A DNA stretch of 64,000 nt from the NCBI RefSeq assembly GCF_026151205.1, contig NC_087076.1, forward strand, positions 18,155,419 through 18,219,418. The letters are read 5' to 3'. Shown piece by piece: positions 33,388-44,000 of this stretch. The notes below the pieces were generated by a model. The model was not told where the DNA came from and ran no database searches. It saw only the letters and a list, made by a program, of their open reading frames with translations. The DNA comes from Bolinopsis microptera. Taxonomy: Eukaryota > Ctenophora > Tentaculata > Lobata > Bolinopsidae. Position numbers and translations under genes: made by a program. How positions within the stretch are numbered: the first letter of the stretch is position 1; every line of letters starts with the position of its first letter.

Positions 33388-36300
33388 TCATTTTTTGATG
33401 TTCTCCAGAATTTCGATGAGATTGTTGTTTTTATTGTCTTTCGCCACATCGAAACAGTTTCTATTATCGTAGTCTGTAAGTGTGAGGTTTATGTCGTTCT
33501 TGGCGAGCCTTGTGATCATATCGTAGTCTGAGTTGTAGGCGGACCAACACAGCAGCGACACCTGAAATAATGTCACAACTTTAAACAGCATTAAAATGTG
33601 AGATTGTCTGATTATATCTACAATACTATTCCATGGAGTAACAGATCTGCGAACATTATAATTTAAATCTGTATTATTCATAATCTGGGCTTTCTACACA
33701 ACTTGAGATCACTATTTTCGATTCATTCGAATTCCCAACCTGGTCCTCGTGTGACATAGAAAGTTTAGCCCCGGAGGTTCGTAAGTGCTCGCTCACTGCA
33801 TCGTGTCTGTTCTGGCATGCTTCAAGTAGTGGCGAGAATCCAAACCTGTGATCACCATGGTAACAATATGCTTCTTCATGAATTATGCTTCCGATCATCA
33901 TGTTTCAATTCGGAACAATTAAAAAATGCCAATTTGTTTGCAAAAAAATTCAGGTGGCATGCACTACCGCTGATGGGTTACAGCAGGTCGCAGGCTGCAG
34001 GGATCTAGAGACAGAACCCTGGTAATTTACAAAAGCTAATTTTAGAGTGTGTTAGCATAAAGCATATAGGTCTTGTACTAAAGCATATAGATATAGTGAG
34101 GCCGAGCGCGAGTTTTTAAAATTGTAGTCTCGGTAGGGAGCATCACGGCTCTCGAGACAGACAAAGTGAAACAAGGCAAATGCCTGGTGATGGAATTACC
34201 AGACCATTGATTTGTATAGCGTCAGCATGATGCAGTGAGATCGTGTGTGAAATCCCATGATGCTTTTAGTTTTTGGCAAGCTTTATCTGCAATGGCTCTA
34301 TGTGAGGGGACAAAGAGAGATCACTTGACACTAGGACGCCTAAATCCCTGAGCTGATGTATTGGCTCGAGTGTAGTGTCTTTGGAAACTGAGTATTGAGA
34401 ATGTTCAACAACAAATGGAAGCTCAGATAGTACATATTGTTGGTTGAATTTGTGACACATGTACTCAAATTTGTCTTTGTGAAGGGCTATATTATTTCTT
34501 TCAGACCAATCAATGACATTTTGCATTGATCTCACTTAATCATTCGTTAATTATACGAACTAAAACGAGTAAGTAAGGTGGACCCCAACTTGGCTAAACA
34601 TACACTCTAGCTTAAAATAATATGCTGCTCTAAAAATAATACATCCAAACACAAGTCACTTCACCAGACCGACTGTAACATATTATTTTAAACTGCCGTG
34701 TATGTTTAGCCAAGTTGGGGTCTACCTTACTTCCTTGTTTTAGTTCCTATGATTAATTGAGATCCTTGTACTTAATTGAGACCCTTCTAATTTATAATTA
34801 GTAATCTTAGTAAAAGGCCAATGAGTGCCGAAACGTCGATTATTTCAGTTATTTAGAATATATATTCGCATTTATCCACACTATATTTACATTACACGTA
34901 CAACGTGATATCATTATCAGTGCAGTGTGTACAACACCAACTACACCGATCAATTGCCAAGCATGAAATTGTGCTGTATATGAGTGGTGATTTCGCTCTG
35001 AGAATCAGGGTCAGTAGCTCAATTGGTAGAGCAAGAGACGCGAAATCTCGAGGTTCTGGGATCATTCCCCAGTTGTCCCTAGTTTTTCAGAGTTAATCAT
35101 CACATATAGACAGCATGAGAGTAGGCCTGGCCATCTCGAAGTGATAATAATAATTAAAAAGTCGATTATTTCATTTAGTTTTCACCAGTCATTTGCCTTT
35201 AGCACTTCGTCTGCCGAGAGCCATGATGCTCCCTACTGATCGCTAAAGCATAATATAAAGACCGCAAGAATTGGAGGATGGATACTGGTATCCCTGGAAT
35301 TTACATCACTGGTATAATACTATCATCGATGGTAAATACGTCAAAAAATCGCCTGTAAATACGCCGTATTCAAAAATTCTAAGAAATACGTGAAATACGG
35401 CAAAATTTGGCGCTTAAATTCTTTGATGGTAAAATTTTTCAAAATACGCGCGTATCTCTATGGAAATACGTGATTACAGATTAGTGATATTTGCGCGTGC
35501 GTCGCTGGCTCAGTGGTATATAGCAATATAACTGACAGTCGTTTTGGAGACTTTACGGTGCTCGAATGAAAACGCTGCAGCGACTTTCTATTCTTATGCT
35601 GAACCAACCAATCAGTCAGTCTGCTGCAAAGCAGAGCTTCTAAGGGTATAAAGCAGTTATGCCTCCCTCGAGGAATAGACTTTCAACCGAGACCCAGTTC
35701 CAGTGCATTTTTATCTATTACAATATTCGCAGACTAAGATCACAAGTCTCTCTTGCTTGAATTTTGAAACCGGTTACCGGATTAACACGGACTTCCCAGT
35801 GGCATAAATTTAAAAAGTGACTAGGAATCCAGCCTGGAAAGAAAAAACGGCTATAATAAATTTTTAAAACGGCTATAATAATTTTTTCGGCCGGAAGACG
35901 ATTTCATTTCACCTTGCTAGTTATATTACAGAGGTATTTTTAGTTATTCATTAGTTATTCATAATTGCCAAAAGTATGGGAAAAAATGATCCTATCCAAG
36001 TCTCGAACTCTCTATCTGATGATATGGAGCTAGCGTATTAACCAATTAGGCCACGATTCCATATACTGTAATGTAATATTTATATATATATGTTCGCGCG
36101 TTACTGCAACTTAATTTGAAATACGTAATTTATCATCGGGAAATACGTATGCGTAGTATCTACGCGTAGTCTCCCCAAAACGCATTTACCATCCTTGAAT
36201 ACTATACAATCATAAAGTTATGGAACGTGTTATATTCTACCTGTCGATGGCGTTTACATCTGATTTGCTCCACACCAGAGTTTTCACCGTCTCCAGGTCT

Positions 36301-37955
36301 CCGAGAGCAGCAGCTATGTGTAGAGGTGTCCTGTTGTCATGGTCACCGATCTGGATTGAACTGGGTTATAATCGGATGCACTGATACTTAATAATAGTGA
36401 TTCGATTAAATGAAATGTACATCTCATGCACGGTATAATGGACGACACTTACATTAAAGTCCACATTTTCCTTCAGTAGCTCGTACATCAGGCTGTGATT
36501 CTTACTGTACACCACTTCACAGAGCAGAGAGGGAAGGAGCGCCGCTCTGAGTTTCTCATCGTCCTGTCTCAGAATCTGTTTCACCACTGCCGCTATGATA
36601 GCTGAGTCTATTTGGAATGATGGCTTGCTCCCCTGGGACTGTTCCCTCGCATATTCTTCTGTTTTAACTGATAGTAATCGGTAGTTTCAAGAATAGATGG
36701 GGTGACCCTGGCTAATAGCAAGTCGGTGTTTTATTTTCACCTGTGGTATGGTCCTTTCCATATTATAGATGTTATCACAGCACAGTCGGATATAGAAAGT
36801 AACTTGCCGTTAACAGAAGTAGAGATATCGTAAGGAAGAGGTTTAGCGTTGTAACTTGCCGTTATTGTTAACAGAAGTAGATATATCGTAAGGAAGAGGT
36901 TTAGCGTTGTAACTTACCGTTAACAGAAGTAGATATATCGTAAGGAAGAGGTTTAGCGTTGTAACTTACCGTTAACAGAAGTAGAGATATCGTAAGGAAG
37001 AGGTTTAGCGTTGTAACTTACCGTTAACAGAAGTAGAGATATCGTAAGGAAGAGGTTTAGCGTTGTAACTTACCGTTAACAGAAGTAGAGATATCGTAAG
37101 GAAGAGGTTTAGCGTTGTAACTTACCGTTAACAGAAGTAGAGATATCGTAAGGAAGAGGTTTAGCGTTGTAACTTACCGTTAACAGAAGTAGAGATATCG
37201 TAAGGAAGAGGTTTAGCGTTGTAACTTACCGTTAACAGAAGTAGAGATATCGTAAGGAAGAGGTTTAACGTTGTAACTTACCGTTAACAGAAGTAGATAT
37301 ATCGTAAGGAAGAGGTTAAGCGTTGTAACTTACCGTTAACAGAAGTAGAGATATCGTAAGGAAGAGGTTTAGCGTTGTAACTTACCGTTAACAGAAGTAG
37401 AGATATCGTAAGGAAGAGGTTTAGCGTTGTAACTTACCGTTAACAGAAGTAGAGATATCGTATGGAAGAGGTTTAACGTTGTAACTTACCGTTAACAGAA
37501 GTAGAGATATCGTAAGGAAGAGGTTTAGCGTTGTAACTTACCGTTAACAGAAGTAGAGATATTGTAAGGAAGAGGTTTAACGTTGTAACTTACCGTTAAC
37601 AGAAGTAGATATATCGTAAGGAAGAGGTTAAGCGTTGTAACTTACCGTTAACAGAAGTAGAGATATCGTAAGGAAGAGGTTTAGCGTTGTAACTTACCGT
37701 TAACAGAAGTAGAGATATCGTAAGGAAGAGGTTTAGCGTTGTAACTTACCGTTAACAGAAGTAGAGATATCGTAAGGAAGAGGTTAAGCGTTGTAACTTA
37801 CCGTTAACAGAAGTAGAGATATCGTAAGGAAGAGGGTTAGCGTTGTAACTTACCGTTAACAGAAGTAGAGATATCGTAAGGAAGAGGTTTAGCGTTGTTC
37901 ATGTTCGTTATTACTCCGACTCCTTCACACTCTGACGGTTTGTTTCCCCACTTAT
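33388..37955 (-). CDS. Ankyrin-repeat protein, C-terminal exon set
   Basis: Five minus-strand exons join in phase: 37955-37854, 36667-36453, 36350-36241, 33845-33740 and 33561-33388 (TGA). They encode a linker (KWGNKPSECEGVGVI, NAKPLPYDISTSVN), then AALLPSLLCEVVYSKNHSLM, DHDNRTPLHIAAALGD, RFGFSPLLEACQNRHD and LTDYDNRNCFDVAKD, an ankyrin tail of the type found at the C-terminus of animal L-asparaginases. No initiating exon is evident. It could be a continuation of the urea transporter-ankyrin gene upstream: splicing from a weak donor at 38079/38078 (CAAATAG|gttcca) would fit the phase. It could equally be a separate gene with its start at MNNAKPLP or further upstream. The donor of the first exon lies in a tandem array of its own copies. 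Confidence 0.6.
34266..34550 (-). pseudogene. LINE reverse transcriptase fragment
   Basis: About 90 residues of the RT-to-thumb region of a non-LTR retrotransposon: IDWSERNNIALHKDKFEYM followed by LRDLGVLVSSDLSLSPHI, a pattern typical of Jockey/RTE-group polymerases (LGVxxSSDLSWxxHI). It is truncated on both sides and sits within the dispersed repeat block. It may be the same family as the fragment at 57.0-58.0 kb. Confidence 0.7.
34841..35170 (+). mobile_element. SINE-like insertion with internal tRNA-like domain
   Basis: gtcgattatttca occurs on both sides (about 34,834 and 35,161), matching a target duplication. Between them is about 150 bases of leader, a tRNA-like domain (35008-35079) with well-formed D and T arms, and a body ending in gataataataattaaaaa. 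SINEs normally start at the tRNA, so the leader is unexpected. Confidence 0.5.
35008..35079 (+). other. tRNA-derived domain (likely not a working tRNA)
   Basis: It folds as a tRNA. The acceptor arm GGGTCAG/TTGTCCC has 5 Watson-Crick pairs, one G-T wobble and one mismatch. The D arm is GCTC-aattggta-GAGC, and the anticodon stem AGAGA/TCTCG has one mismatch. The T arm CTGGG/CCCAG is perfect with a 7-base loop. The anticodon loop is CGCGAAA, with G rather than T at position 33, and the T loop (ATCATTC) departs from TTCRANY. These defects and the flanking body indicate a SINE head. Confidence 0.65.
35324..36198. mobile_element. Candidate MITE in ankyrin-gene intron
   Basis: Imperfect inverted ends (gatggtaaatacgt at 35329 and its complement acgcatttaccatc near 36180) with the 7-base direct repeat atactat on both sides (35317-35323 and 36199-36205). 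Both ends are rich in aaatacg phrases. No transposase. A tRNA-like stretch lies inside. Confidence 0.55.
35501..35584 (+). other. Degenerate tRNA-like sequence
   Basis: The 7-base ends gtcgctg and cagcgac pair perfectly, and ggctcagtggta resembles an A box, but no good anticodon or T arm is visible. Best read as a decayed tRNA-derived repeat. Confidence 0.3.
36800..37905 (-). repeat. 52-bp tandem array of an exon end plus 5' splice site (~21 donors)
   Basis: About 21 units. On the minus strand each carries the coding end AACGCTAAACCTCTTCC to GTTAACG followed by gtaagttac. Nineteen have a GTAAG donor and the two most distal (36,803 and 36,856) have GCAAG; the last but one also has a 6-base insert. 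The unit at 37,854-37,905 is the real exon end. Read through, the frame gains a stop within one unit (GGT AAG TTA CAA CGC TAA). Confidence 0.95.
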
Positions 37956-38067
37956 CTGCAGAAAACGGCAATAACAATGATTATAATAAGACAGTATTAT
38001 ATCATGATGTGTGAGCACATTTTATAATGTGAGAAGGGTTTCAAATGCTCAATCTGAATGATAAGTT

Positions 38068-41000
38068 CTACATGGAACCTATTTGGTTGTCCAAAGAATT
38101 GTACTCCTCCAAGAGGGCCACAATTTCAGTTCGGTTGTTAGCATATGCTATGTGAAGCGGTGTTCTCATGTCGTAATCCTTGCAGTTTGGGTCAACTCCA
38201 CATTCCAGCCAAAACTGAGGATTGTGGGGTTTTTAAAAGAACAAATATAAGTTAAACTACTAACCTTGTCTACTATTACTATTAGATGGATTCGTTGAAA
38301 TATCTTCATCTTGAACGCTAGCATGATCAATATCTATAAAAAGCAGACCTGAAGTTTTTGCAGCTCATTCCGTTTGACCATATAGCAGAGTATGCTGGCC
38401 AGTGTATTTTGTCCCAGCAACACTTTACCGCCATGTTTGTAAAGGTATTTAGCCAGTTCATAGTGCTCCCCTTTCAGAGCCTCGAACAGTGGAGTGTGGT
38501 GGTAGTTATCTGTCTCATTCACCTCGGCGTTGTGTCTGAACGATACTAGGTTTAACATACCTCGATTGGTTTAATACGTGAACTTCCGTGTACAGTTCTG
38601 CTTCATTTGTCAAGAATAAAAATAGTCGGCGATCTTAGGCTTACATGAAGAGGAGTTTTGCTATCTCTTTTCTGTTTTCACTAGCAGCAAGGTGAAGTGC
38701 ACATCTTCCGTCGTAATCACTTAGATTTGGATCCGCTCCCAGGTCCAGCAGATCTCTTATCCGTCCTAAAATTGTATCCTTAGTATTCTTATTTCATTTC
38801 TTGAACGTTATCCTAGATTAGCGATATGTTGTGAAAAATAAATCATGTTCAACTATCATTTTCTAGTAATAACTCACGTGTATAGCCAAGTTTGGCATAT
38901 GAGCACAGCAATATCGGCAGTAAAGAGCACTCAATATTCTTGAACTTGTTCGGGTCTAGATTCCGGTATTCCTTGGAGATCTTGAGGTCTCTGACTATCT
39001 GTCGAGATAATATGTATCTCCTGAGATGATCTTCTGGTACTGTCATGGATATCAGCTCCACTGGGATCAGCTTTTCAAACGTCCCTGCAAGGGTTATCAG
39101 GGCATGTCACAATGTAAGCGATTATAGCTGCGTTTACCATCATGTTTAACAATTTCACAATGTTAAATTCTATGTATAACTAGAAACTGCACAGTACATT
39201 ATAGTGGGTGTAATTTGACATTACTTAGCTGACTTACCTGCTGTCATGTAAACAGCTATAGAGACAAAGTAACAGCTGATAGCTAGAGAGTGGTTTGCTA
39301 CAATATCAAACAGCTCCGACAGACCCATAGCCATGAAACTTGTACAGAACACTGCTAACACGCCTACTACCACTGAAATATATAGTTCCATGGTGTCGAT
39401 CAAACTTCATGACGTGAATTATGTTTCTGAAATTTCAGCCAGAATTTGAACAACAATTTAGTCTGTCCTATTTCAAGTCTCTGTTACCTGAGTAAAGGTT
39501 AAGTACGAAGAAGTTTCCCGTAACACTAGAAAGAGTAATGGCTCCCTGTAGAGCGTATATCTTCAAACTAACATCACTCCACACTGGAGACATGAAGATA
39601 GCAGAGACGACTCCCAACACAGAGCCCAGCCAGGTGGTTACCAGCATGATGGGGGAGGTAACGAGGAGCCCGATAGAGAGAGGTAACGCTGACCAGTAGG
39701 AGTAGGAGAACATTAAACTGGACATCCCGTACAGTATCTCGTAACCTACTATTGTCCTGGAGGGTAAATGTTTTGTTTGGGAATTGGGGAGGCGTATTAT
39801 CGTAGCGAAGTACTGTACACTGTACAGGTACTGTGAATCATGAACGTACCATTAACACACCATGTTTGTATCGACTATGTGTACAAGCAGATATGTCCTG
39901 TAAGGTGGTACCGAGTTTGATTTGTGACGATAAAGGTGGCTTTCGTGATGAAGCTGTTTAAAGTAAATATAAAATGCATATTTGTCTGATGAAAGGTTTA
40001 GAATTGTGCAGCTAAACTTAATTGATTGTTTACCCGTTCTCCTTGAACCACTCCTGTTGAGGTCCTGGTACCTCTTGAAGGAAAGGAGGACCCAGGTAAA
40101 ACCACGTACTCTTCTGTTTCATCCACACGTACAGATAACCCGTTATACAGGAGGATATCCCCATAGGAGTCACATTCAGTCTGAAGTAATTTACTCTTAA
40201 ATAATTATGTTTCTTCCTTGTAGTGTTCAGTACTCAGTAGGGAGCATTACGGCTCAGAAAATAATTATCTCTAAACGCAATTTCTGTAGAAAACCCAGAT
40301 TGTGAATTTATTATGCAGAATTTAATTATATTGTTCACAGTTCTGCTACTTCATGGAATGGTATTGTACATATAATCATTGTTGAATAGGGAGCATCACG
40401 GCTCTCGGCAGACAAAGTGAAACAATTATTAGGCAAATGACTAGTGAAAACTAAATGAAATAATCGACGTTTCGGCACTCATTGGCCTTTTACTAAGATT
40501 ACTGATTATAAGTTACAAGGGTCTCACTTAAGTACAAGGATCTCACTTAATTATAGGAACTAAAACAAGTATTGTAAGGTAGACCCCAACTTGGCTAAAC
40601 ATACACTACAACTTGGCTAAACATACACGGTAGTATTTCTTCCCACAAGAGCTTACAGTGCAGTGGGAGAAACGGGCGTTAGATATTGATATGTAAACAG
40701 ATATTTTGGCAATGTTTTGTTTACTTACGTTTTGACAAAGAAAGAGCAGAGAGCCTGGAATATAAGAAGGTTGAAGAACTGGAGAGGAATAAGTATTAGT
40801 ATCTGCGAGAGCAAAACATCGTATTGTTCTTCCAGAGAGTTAGTCAGATACACCCATAGCCCCAGAAATATACCTGGCAGAACATAAGTTAACAACAGCT
40901 AAGATTAAAATAGCGATGGAACCGGAACATATCATGAGCTTGTTTTAAATGAGCACTGACCAGAATCCAACAGAGAGAAAGGTAGAAAAGTATTTGCAAG

Positions 41001-44000
41001 CTGAGCTGAGAGCCTAACCTTGAACTGGATAAAGTCCACTGTATATAAGCTCCTTGGGGACACCTAGAAACCAACTCCAGAACATCACTAATAGCACACT
41101 CCAGCTCATATACAACACATTATACCTGGATCGATATGCTAAATTATACATGTTATGTGCATCTTTGATCTTGAGTATAATAATGAAAATTATGATGAAA
41201 AACTCCGAAATTTGGGATTCCAACTTGAGTTAAATTTACTTTAAAGTTGAAATTTATTCACGAAAATGATGAATCATAAAGTGGACCCTACCAATTATCA
41301 AGAGCAGAAGCTATCATGACACATAGCCCTAGAAATGGGTTACTGATTCCCATCCACATACCCAACGACCTCCAAAATGACAAAACCACTGAAATAGATG
41401 TTCCATGCAGTCGAAAATGGTATGATCGATATTTTAATAATTTGATGAATTCAAAAAATGCTACATGAACATCATGATCAACAAAAGTAAAAGAAAAAAA
41501 GTGTTAATTGTTAATCCGGTATGATTTCTATTTTATTTCCATAGGTTGTCTACATTGTTTTGTATTACATACAGATGTTATCGTGGAGTAGTACTAGTTA
41601 ATTTCCAGCACCTTTTGACAGTCGATGTGGTGAAAAACATGCAACCTGGAATACGAAGGTGATCGCAGTCCTTAAAGAAGACTTAAAGGTCTTCATTTTC
41701 CTATAATTTATTATACAGAACGATAAATTGTAAACCACAGAATTTTCCAGTATCGTTGTGAATTATTACACTTACTGATATGACCACTTCTGTACTTTAT
41801 CACTGTATTTAGAAAATATGTAGTACGACCCCCAGTAGCAATCAATCTGTACTTCATCGCAATTTACAAGTAAAACAATTTTATACTTGAATAGAATCAA
41901 AAACATCAATAACAGTCGCGAAAATTATTTCTATTTTCTTGATCTACCCCTCGAACTTTTCTTTCCTTTCTTATCACAGTCAGGTTTGTCACCTTTTTTG
42001 CCCTTTTTACCTGGTCCATGATTTTTACTGTCTCTCATCCCTTCACCTTGGTATTCAATCTGGTAACCATCTTGGTATATTTGTCCACCTCTCATTTCTC
42101 TATCTTGATCCAGTTCGCCACTTCTATCATGATCCGGTTTGCCACCTTTTTTCCCTCTTTTGGCTGGTCCGTGATTTTTGCCATTTCTCATTCTTTCATC
42201 TTGGCCCCATTCGTGGCCGTGAATTTGGTCGGTGTTTCCAGGTTCTTTGTTTAGATCTTTTCCAGGACAGCATTCCGTTTTGCAATTTTTCTTTAGGAGT
42301 GTACTACACTCTAAGGTCCCACATTCTGCCGTTGCCATACAGGTCTTCATGCATTCTTTGTCCTTTTTTGATTCTTCAATCTGGTAACCATCTTGGTCCA
42401 TTTGTCCACCTCTCATTTCTCTATCTTGGTTCAGTTCGCCACTTTTGTCATGGTCCAGTTTGCCACCCTTTTTCCCCCTTTTTCCTGGTCCGTGATTTTT
42501 GCCACCTTTCATCCCATCATCTCGGCCCCGTTTGCGGCTGCGAATCTGGTCCTTTTTTCCAGGTTTCTTGTTTAGATCTTTTCCAGGACAGCATTCCGTT
42601 TTGCAATTTTCTTCAGGAGTGTAGTACATTCTAATGTCTCACATTCTGCCGCTGCCATACAGGTCTTCATGCATTCTTTGTCCTTTTTTGATTCTCCAAT
42701 CTGATCACCACCAAGTACTTCATCATCTTCTATTTCCATGGGGTGATCTTGAGGCGGAAGATGTACTGGGTTGATATTTTGAAATGCGCTGCTAGTGCCA
42801 AGATTGGCAAGGAAAAGTGCGAGAACTGCAACGAAAAGTACCATGCTTCGACACAAAGTAGACAATAAGTGTGCTAGCAAACTTTATGAATTCAAAACCA
42901 AAAATAATGAAAAGCTCATCTGCAAACTTGCTTTATAAAAGGTCCGATTAGAACTTATCAGTTATCATTATTTTCATCTTTGTTTGTAAATTTTTGGGGA
43001 GTGGCCTCCATTAGCCTAGTATTTCTAATGGTGATTCAAACCATTTTCGCCCCTATTAATATTTGGCTCCTTCAATCGTCACCAAAATGCATGAATTTAT
43101 ATTTGAATGCAAGATATCACATCTTCAATCTTGCAATAAAATGCTTTAATTGATGAATTGTTTACTTGCGAAACTCGTGACAGGCAAACCTTAAAGATGT
43201 TAAGGTGTTACTTAACAATCCTATACGTAATACGTTTGTTCAACGTATCATACATATTCATTTATTTAAAATGTTATTTTGATCATTGACGTTCGAACAC
43301 CGTCACAAGGCCTACTTAATATCATAAGTGTGACGCCACATTGGGCGGACGCCACACCCAATCAACATCATAAGTGTGCGTTAAGTGAAAACACGTACCT
43401 CTCACGTACCTTACCACAGACCCCACCACAGACCTCACCACAGACCTCACCATAGACCTCACCACAGACCCCACCACAGTCCTCACCACCGACCCCACCA
43501 CTGACCTCACCACAGACCCCACCACAGTCTTCACCACAGACCCCACCATAGATCTCACCACATACCTCACCACAGACCCCACCACAGACCTCACCACCAA
43601 CCCCACCACCGACCCCACCACTGACCTCACCACAGACCCCACCACAAACCTCACCACATACCTCAGACCTCGACTATAGATCTACGAAGCGATTTTGGTA
43701 GTTCATGATCGATGAAACGTTAGTACACTAACGCACGTTGGTTCTGATAAAATAGCCACCATGGTTCATATTTGAAATTTGTAACTTTGCAGATGGCAAA
43801 CTGTTAAACTACTCGAATTCGATCGAGGACCCTGTCGCCAAAATTGTACACACCCAATTTGCATTGAATTGCTTATACTCATGTTTGCGAATATTCTAGA
43901 AACTCCATTTTAACAAGTTATAATAGGTAAATGTGAAATATGATCTGAATAAATTACGCGAGACAGATTTGAAATGACGATCATGTTATCAGACAATTTG

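Larger units (their letters stand above)
34070..35250. repeat. Dispersed repeat family (gggagcatcacggctctc ends), copy 1
   Basis: Contains gggagcatcacggctctcg near 34,137 and its reverse complement near 35,220. An inverted pair around 34,554-34,606 and 34,696-34,745 (ccccaacttggctaaacata) encloses about 90 bases. The phrase gagtgccgaaacgtcgattatttcag lies near 34,826. The same pieces recur near 40,235-40,630. It lies in an intron of the ankyrin exon set and is interrupted by a SINE-like insert. Confidence 0.7.

Noticed and set aside
35008-35079. Functional tRNA gene
   Set aside because: Position 33 is G rather than T, the T loop departs from consensus, and a SINE-like body follows.
36800-37905. 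CRISPR-like array
   Set aside because: The 52-bp units have no unique spacers, and the context is a spliced animal gene.
43322-43657. 111-codon Val/Gly/Ser-rich protein
   Set aside because: Translation of the cctcaccacagac minisatellite within a transporter intron.
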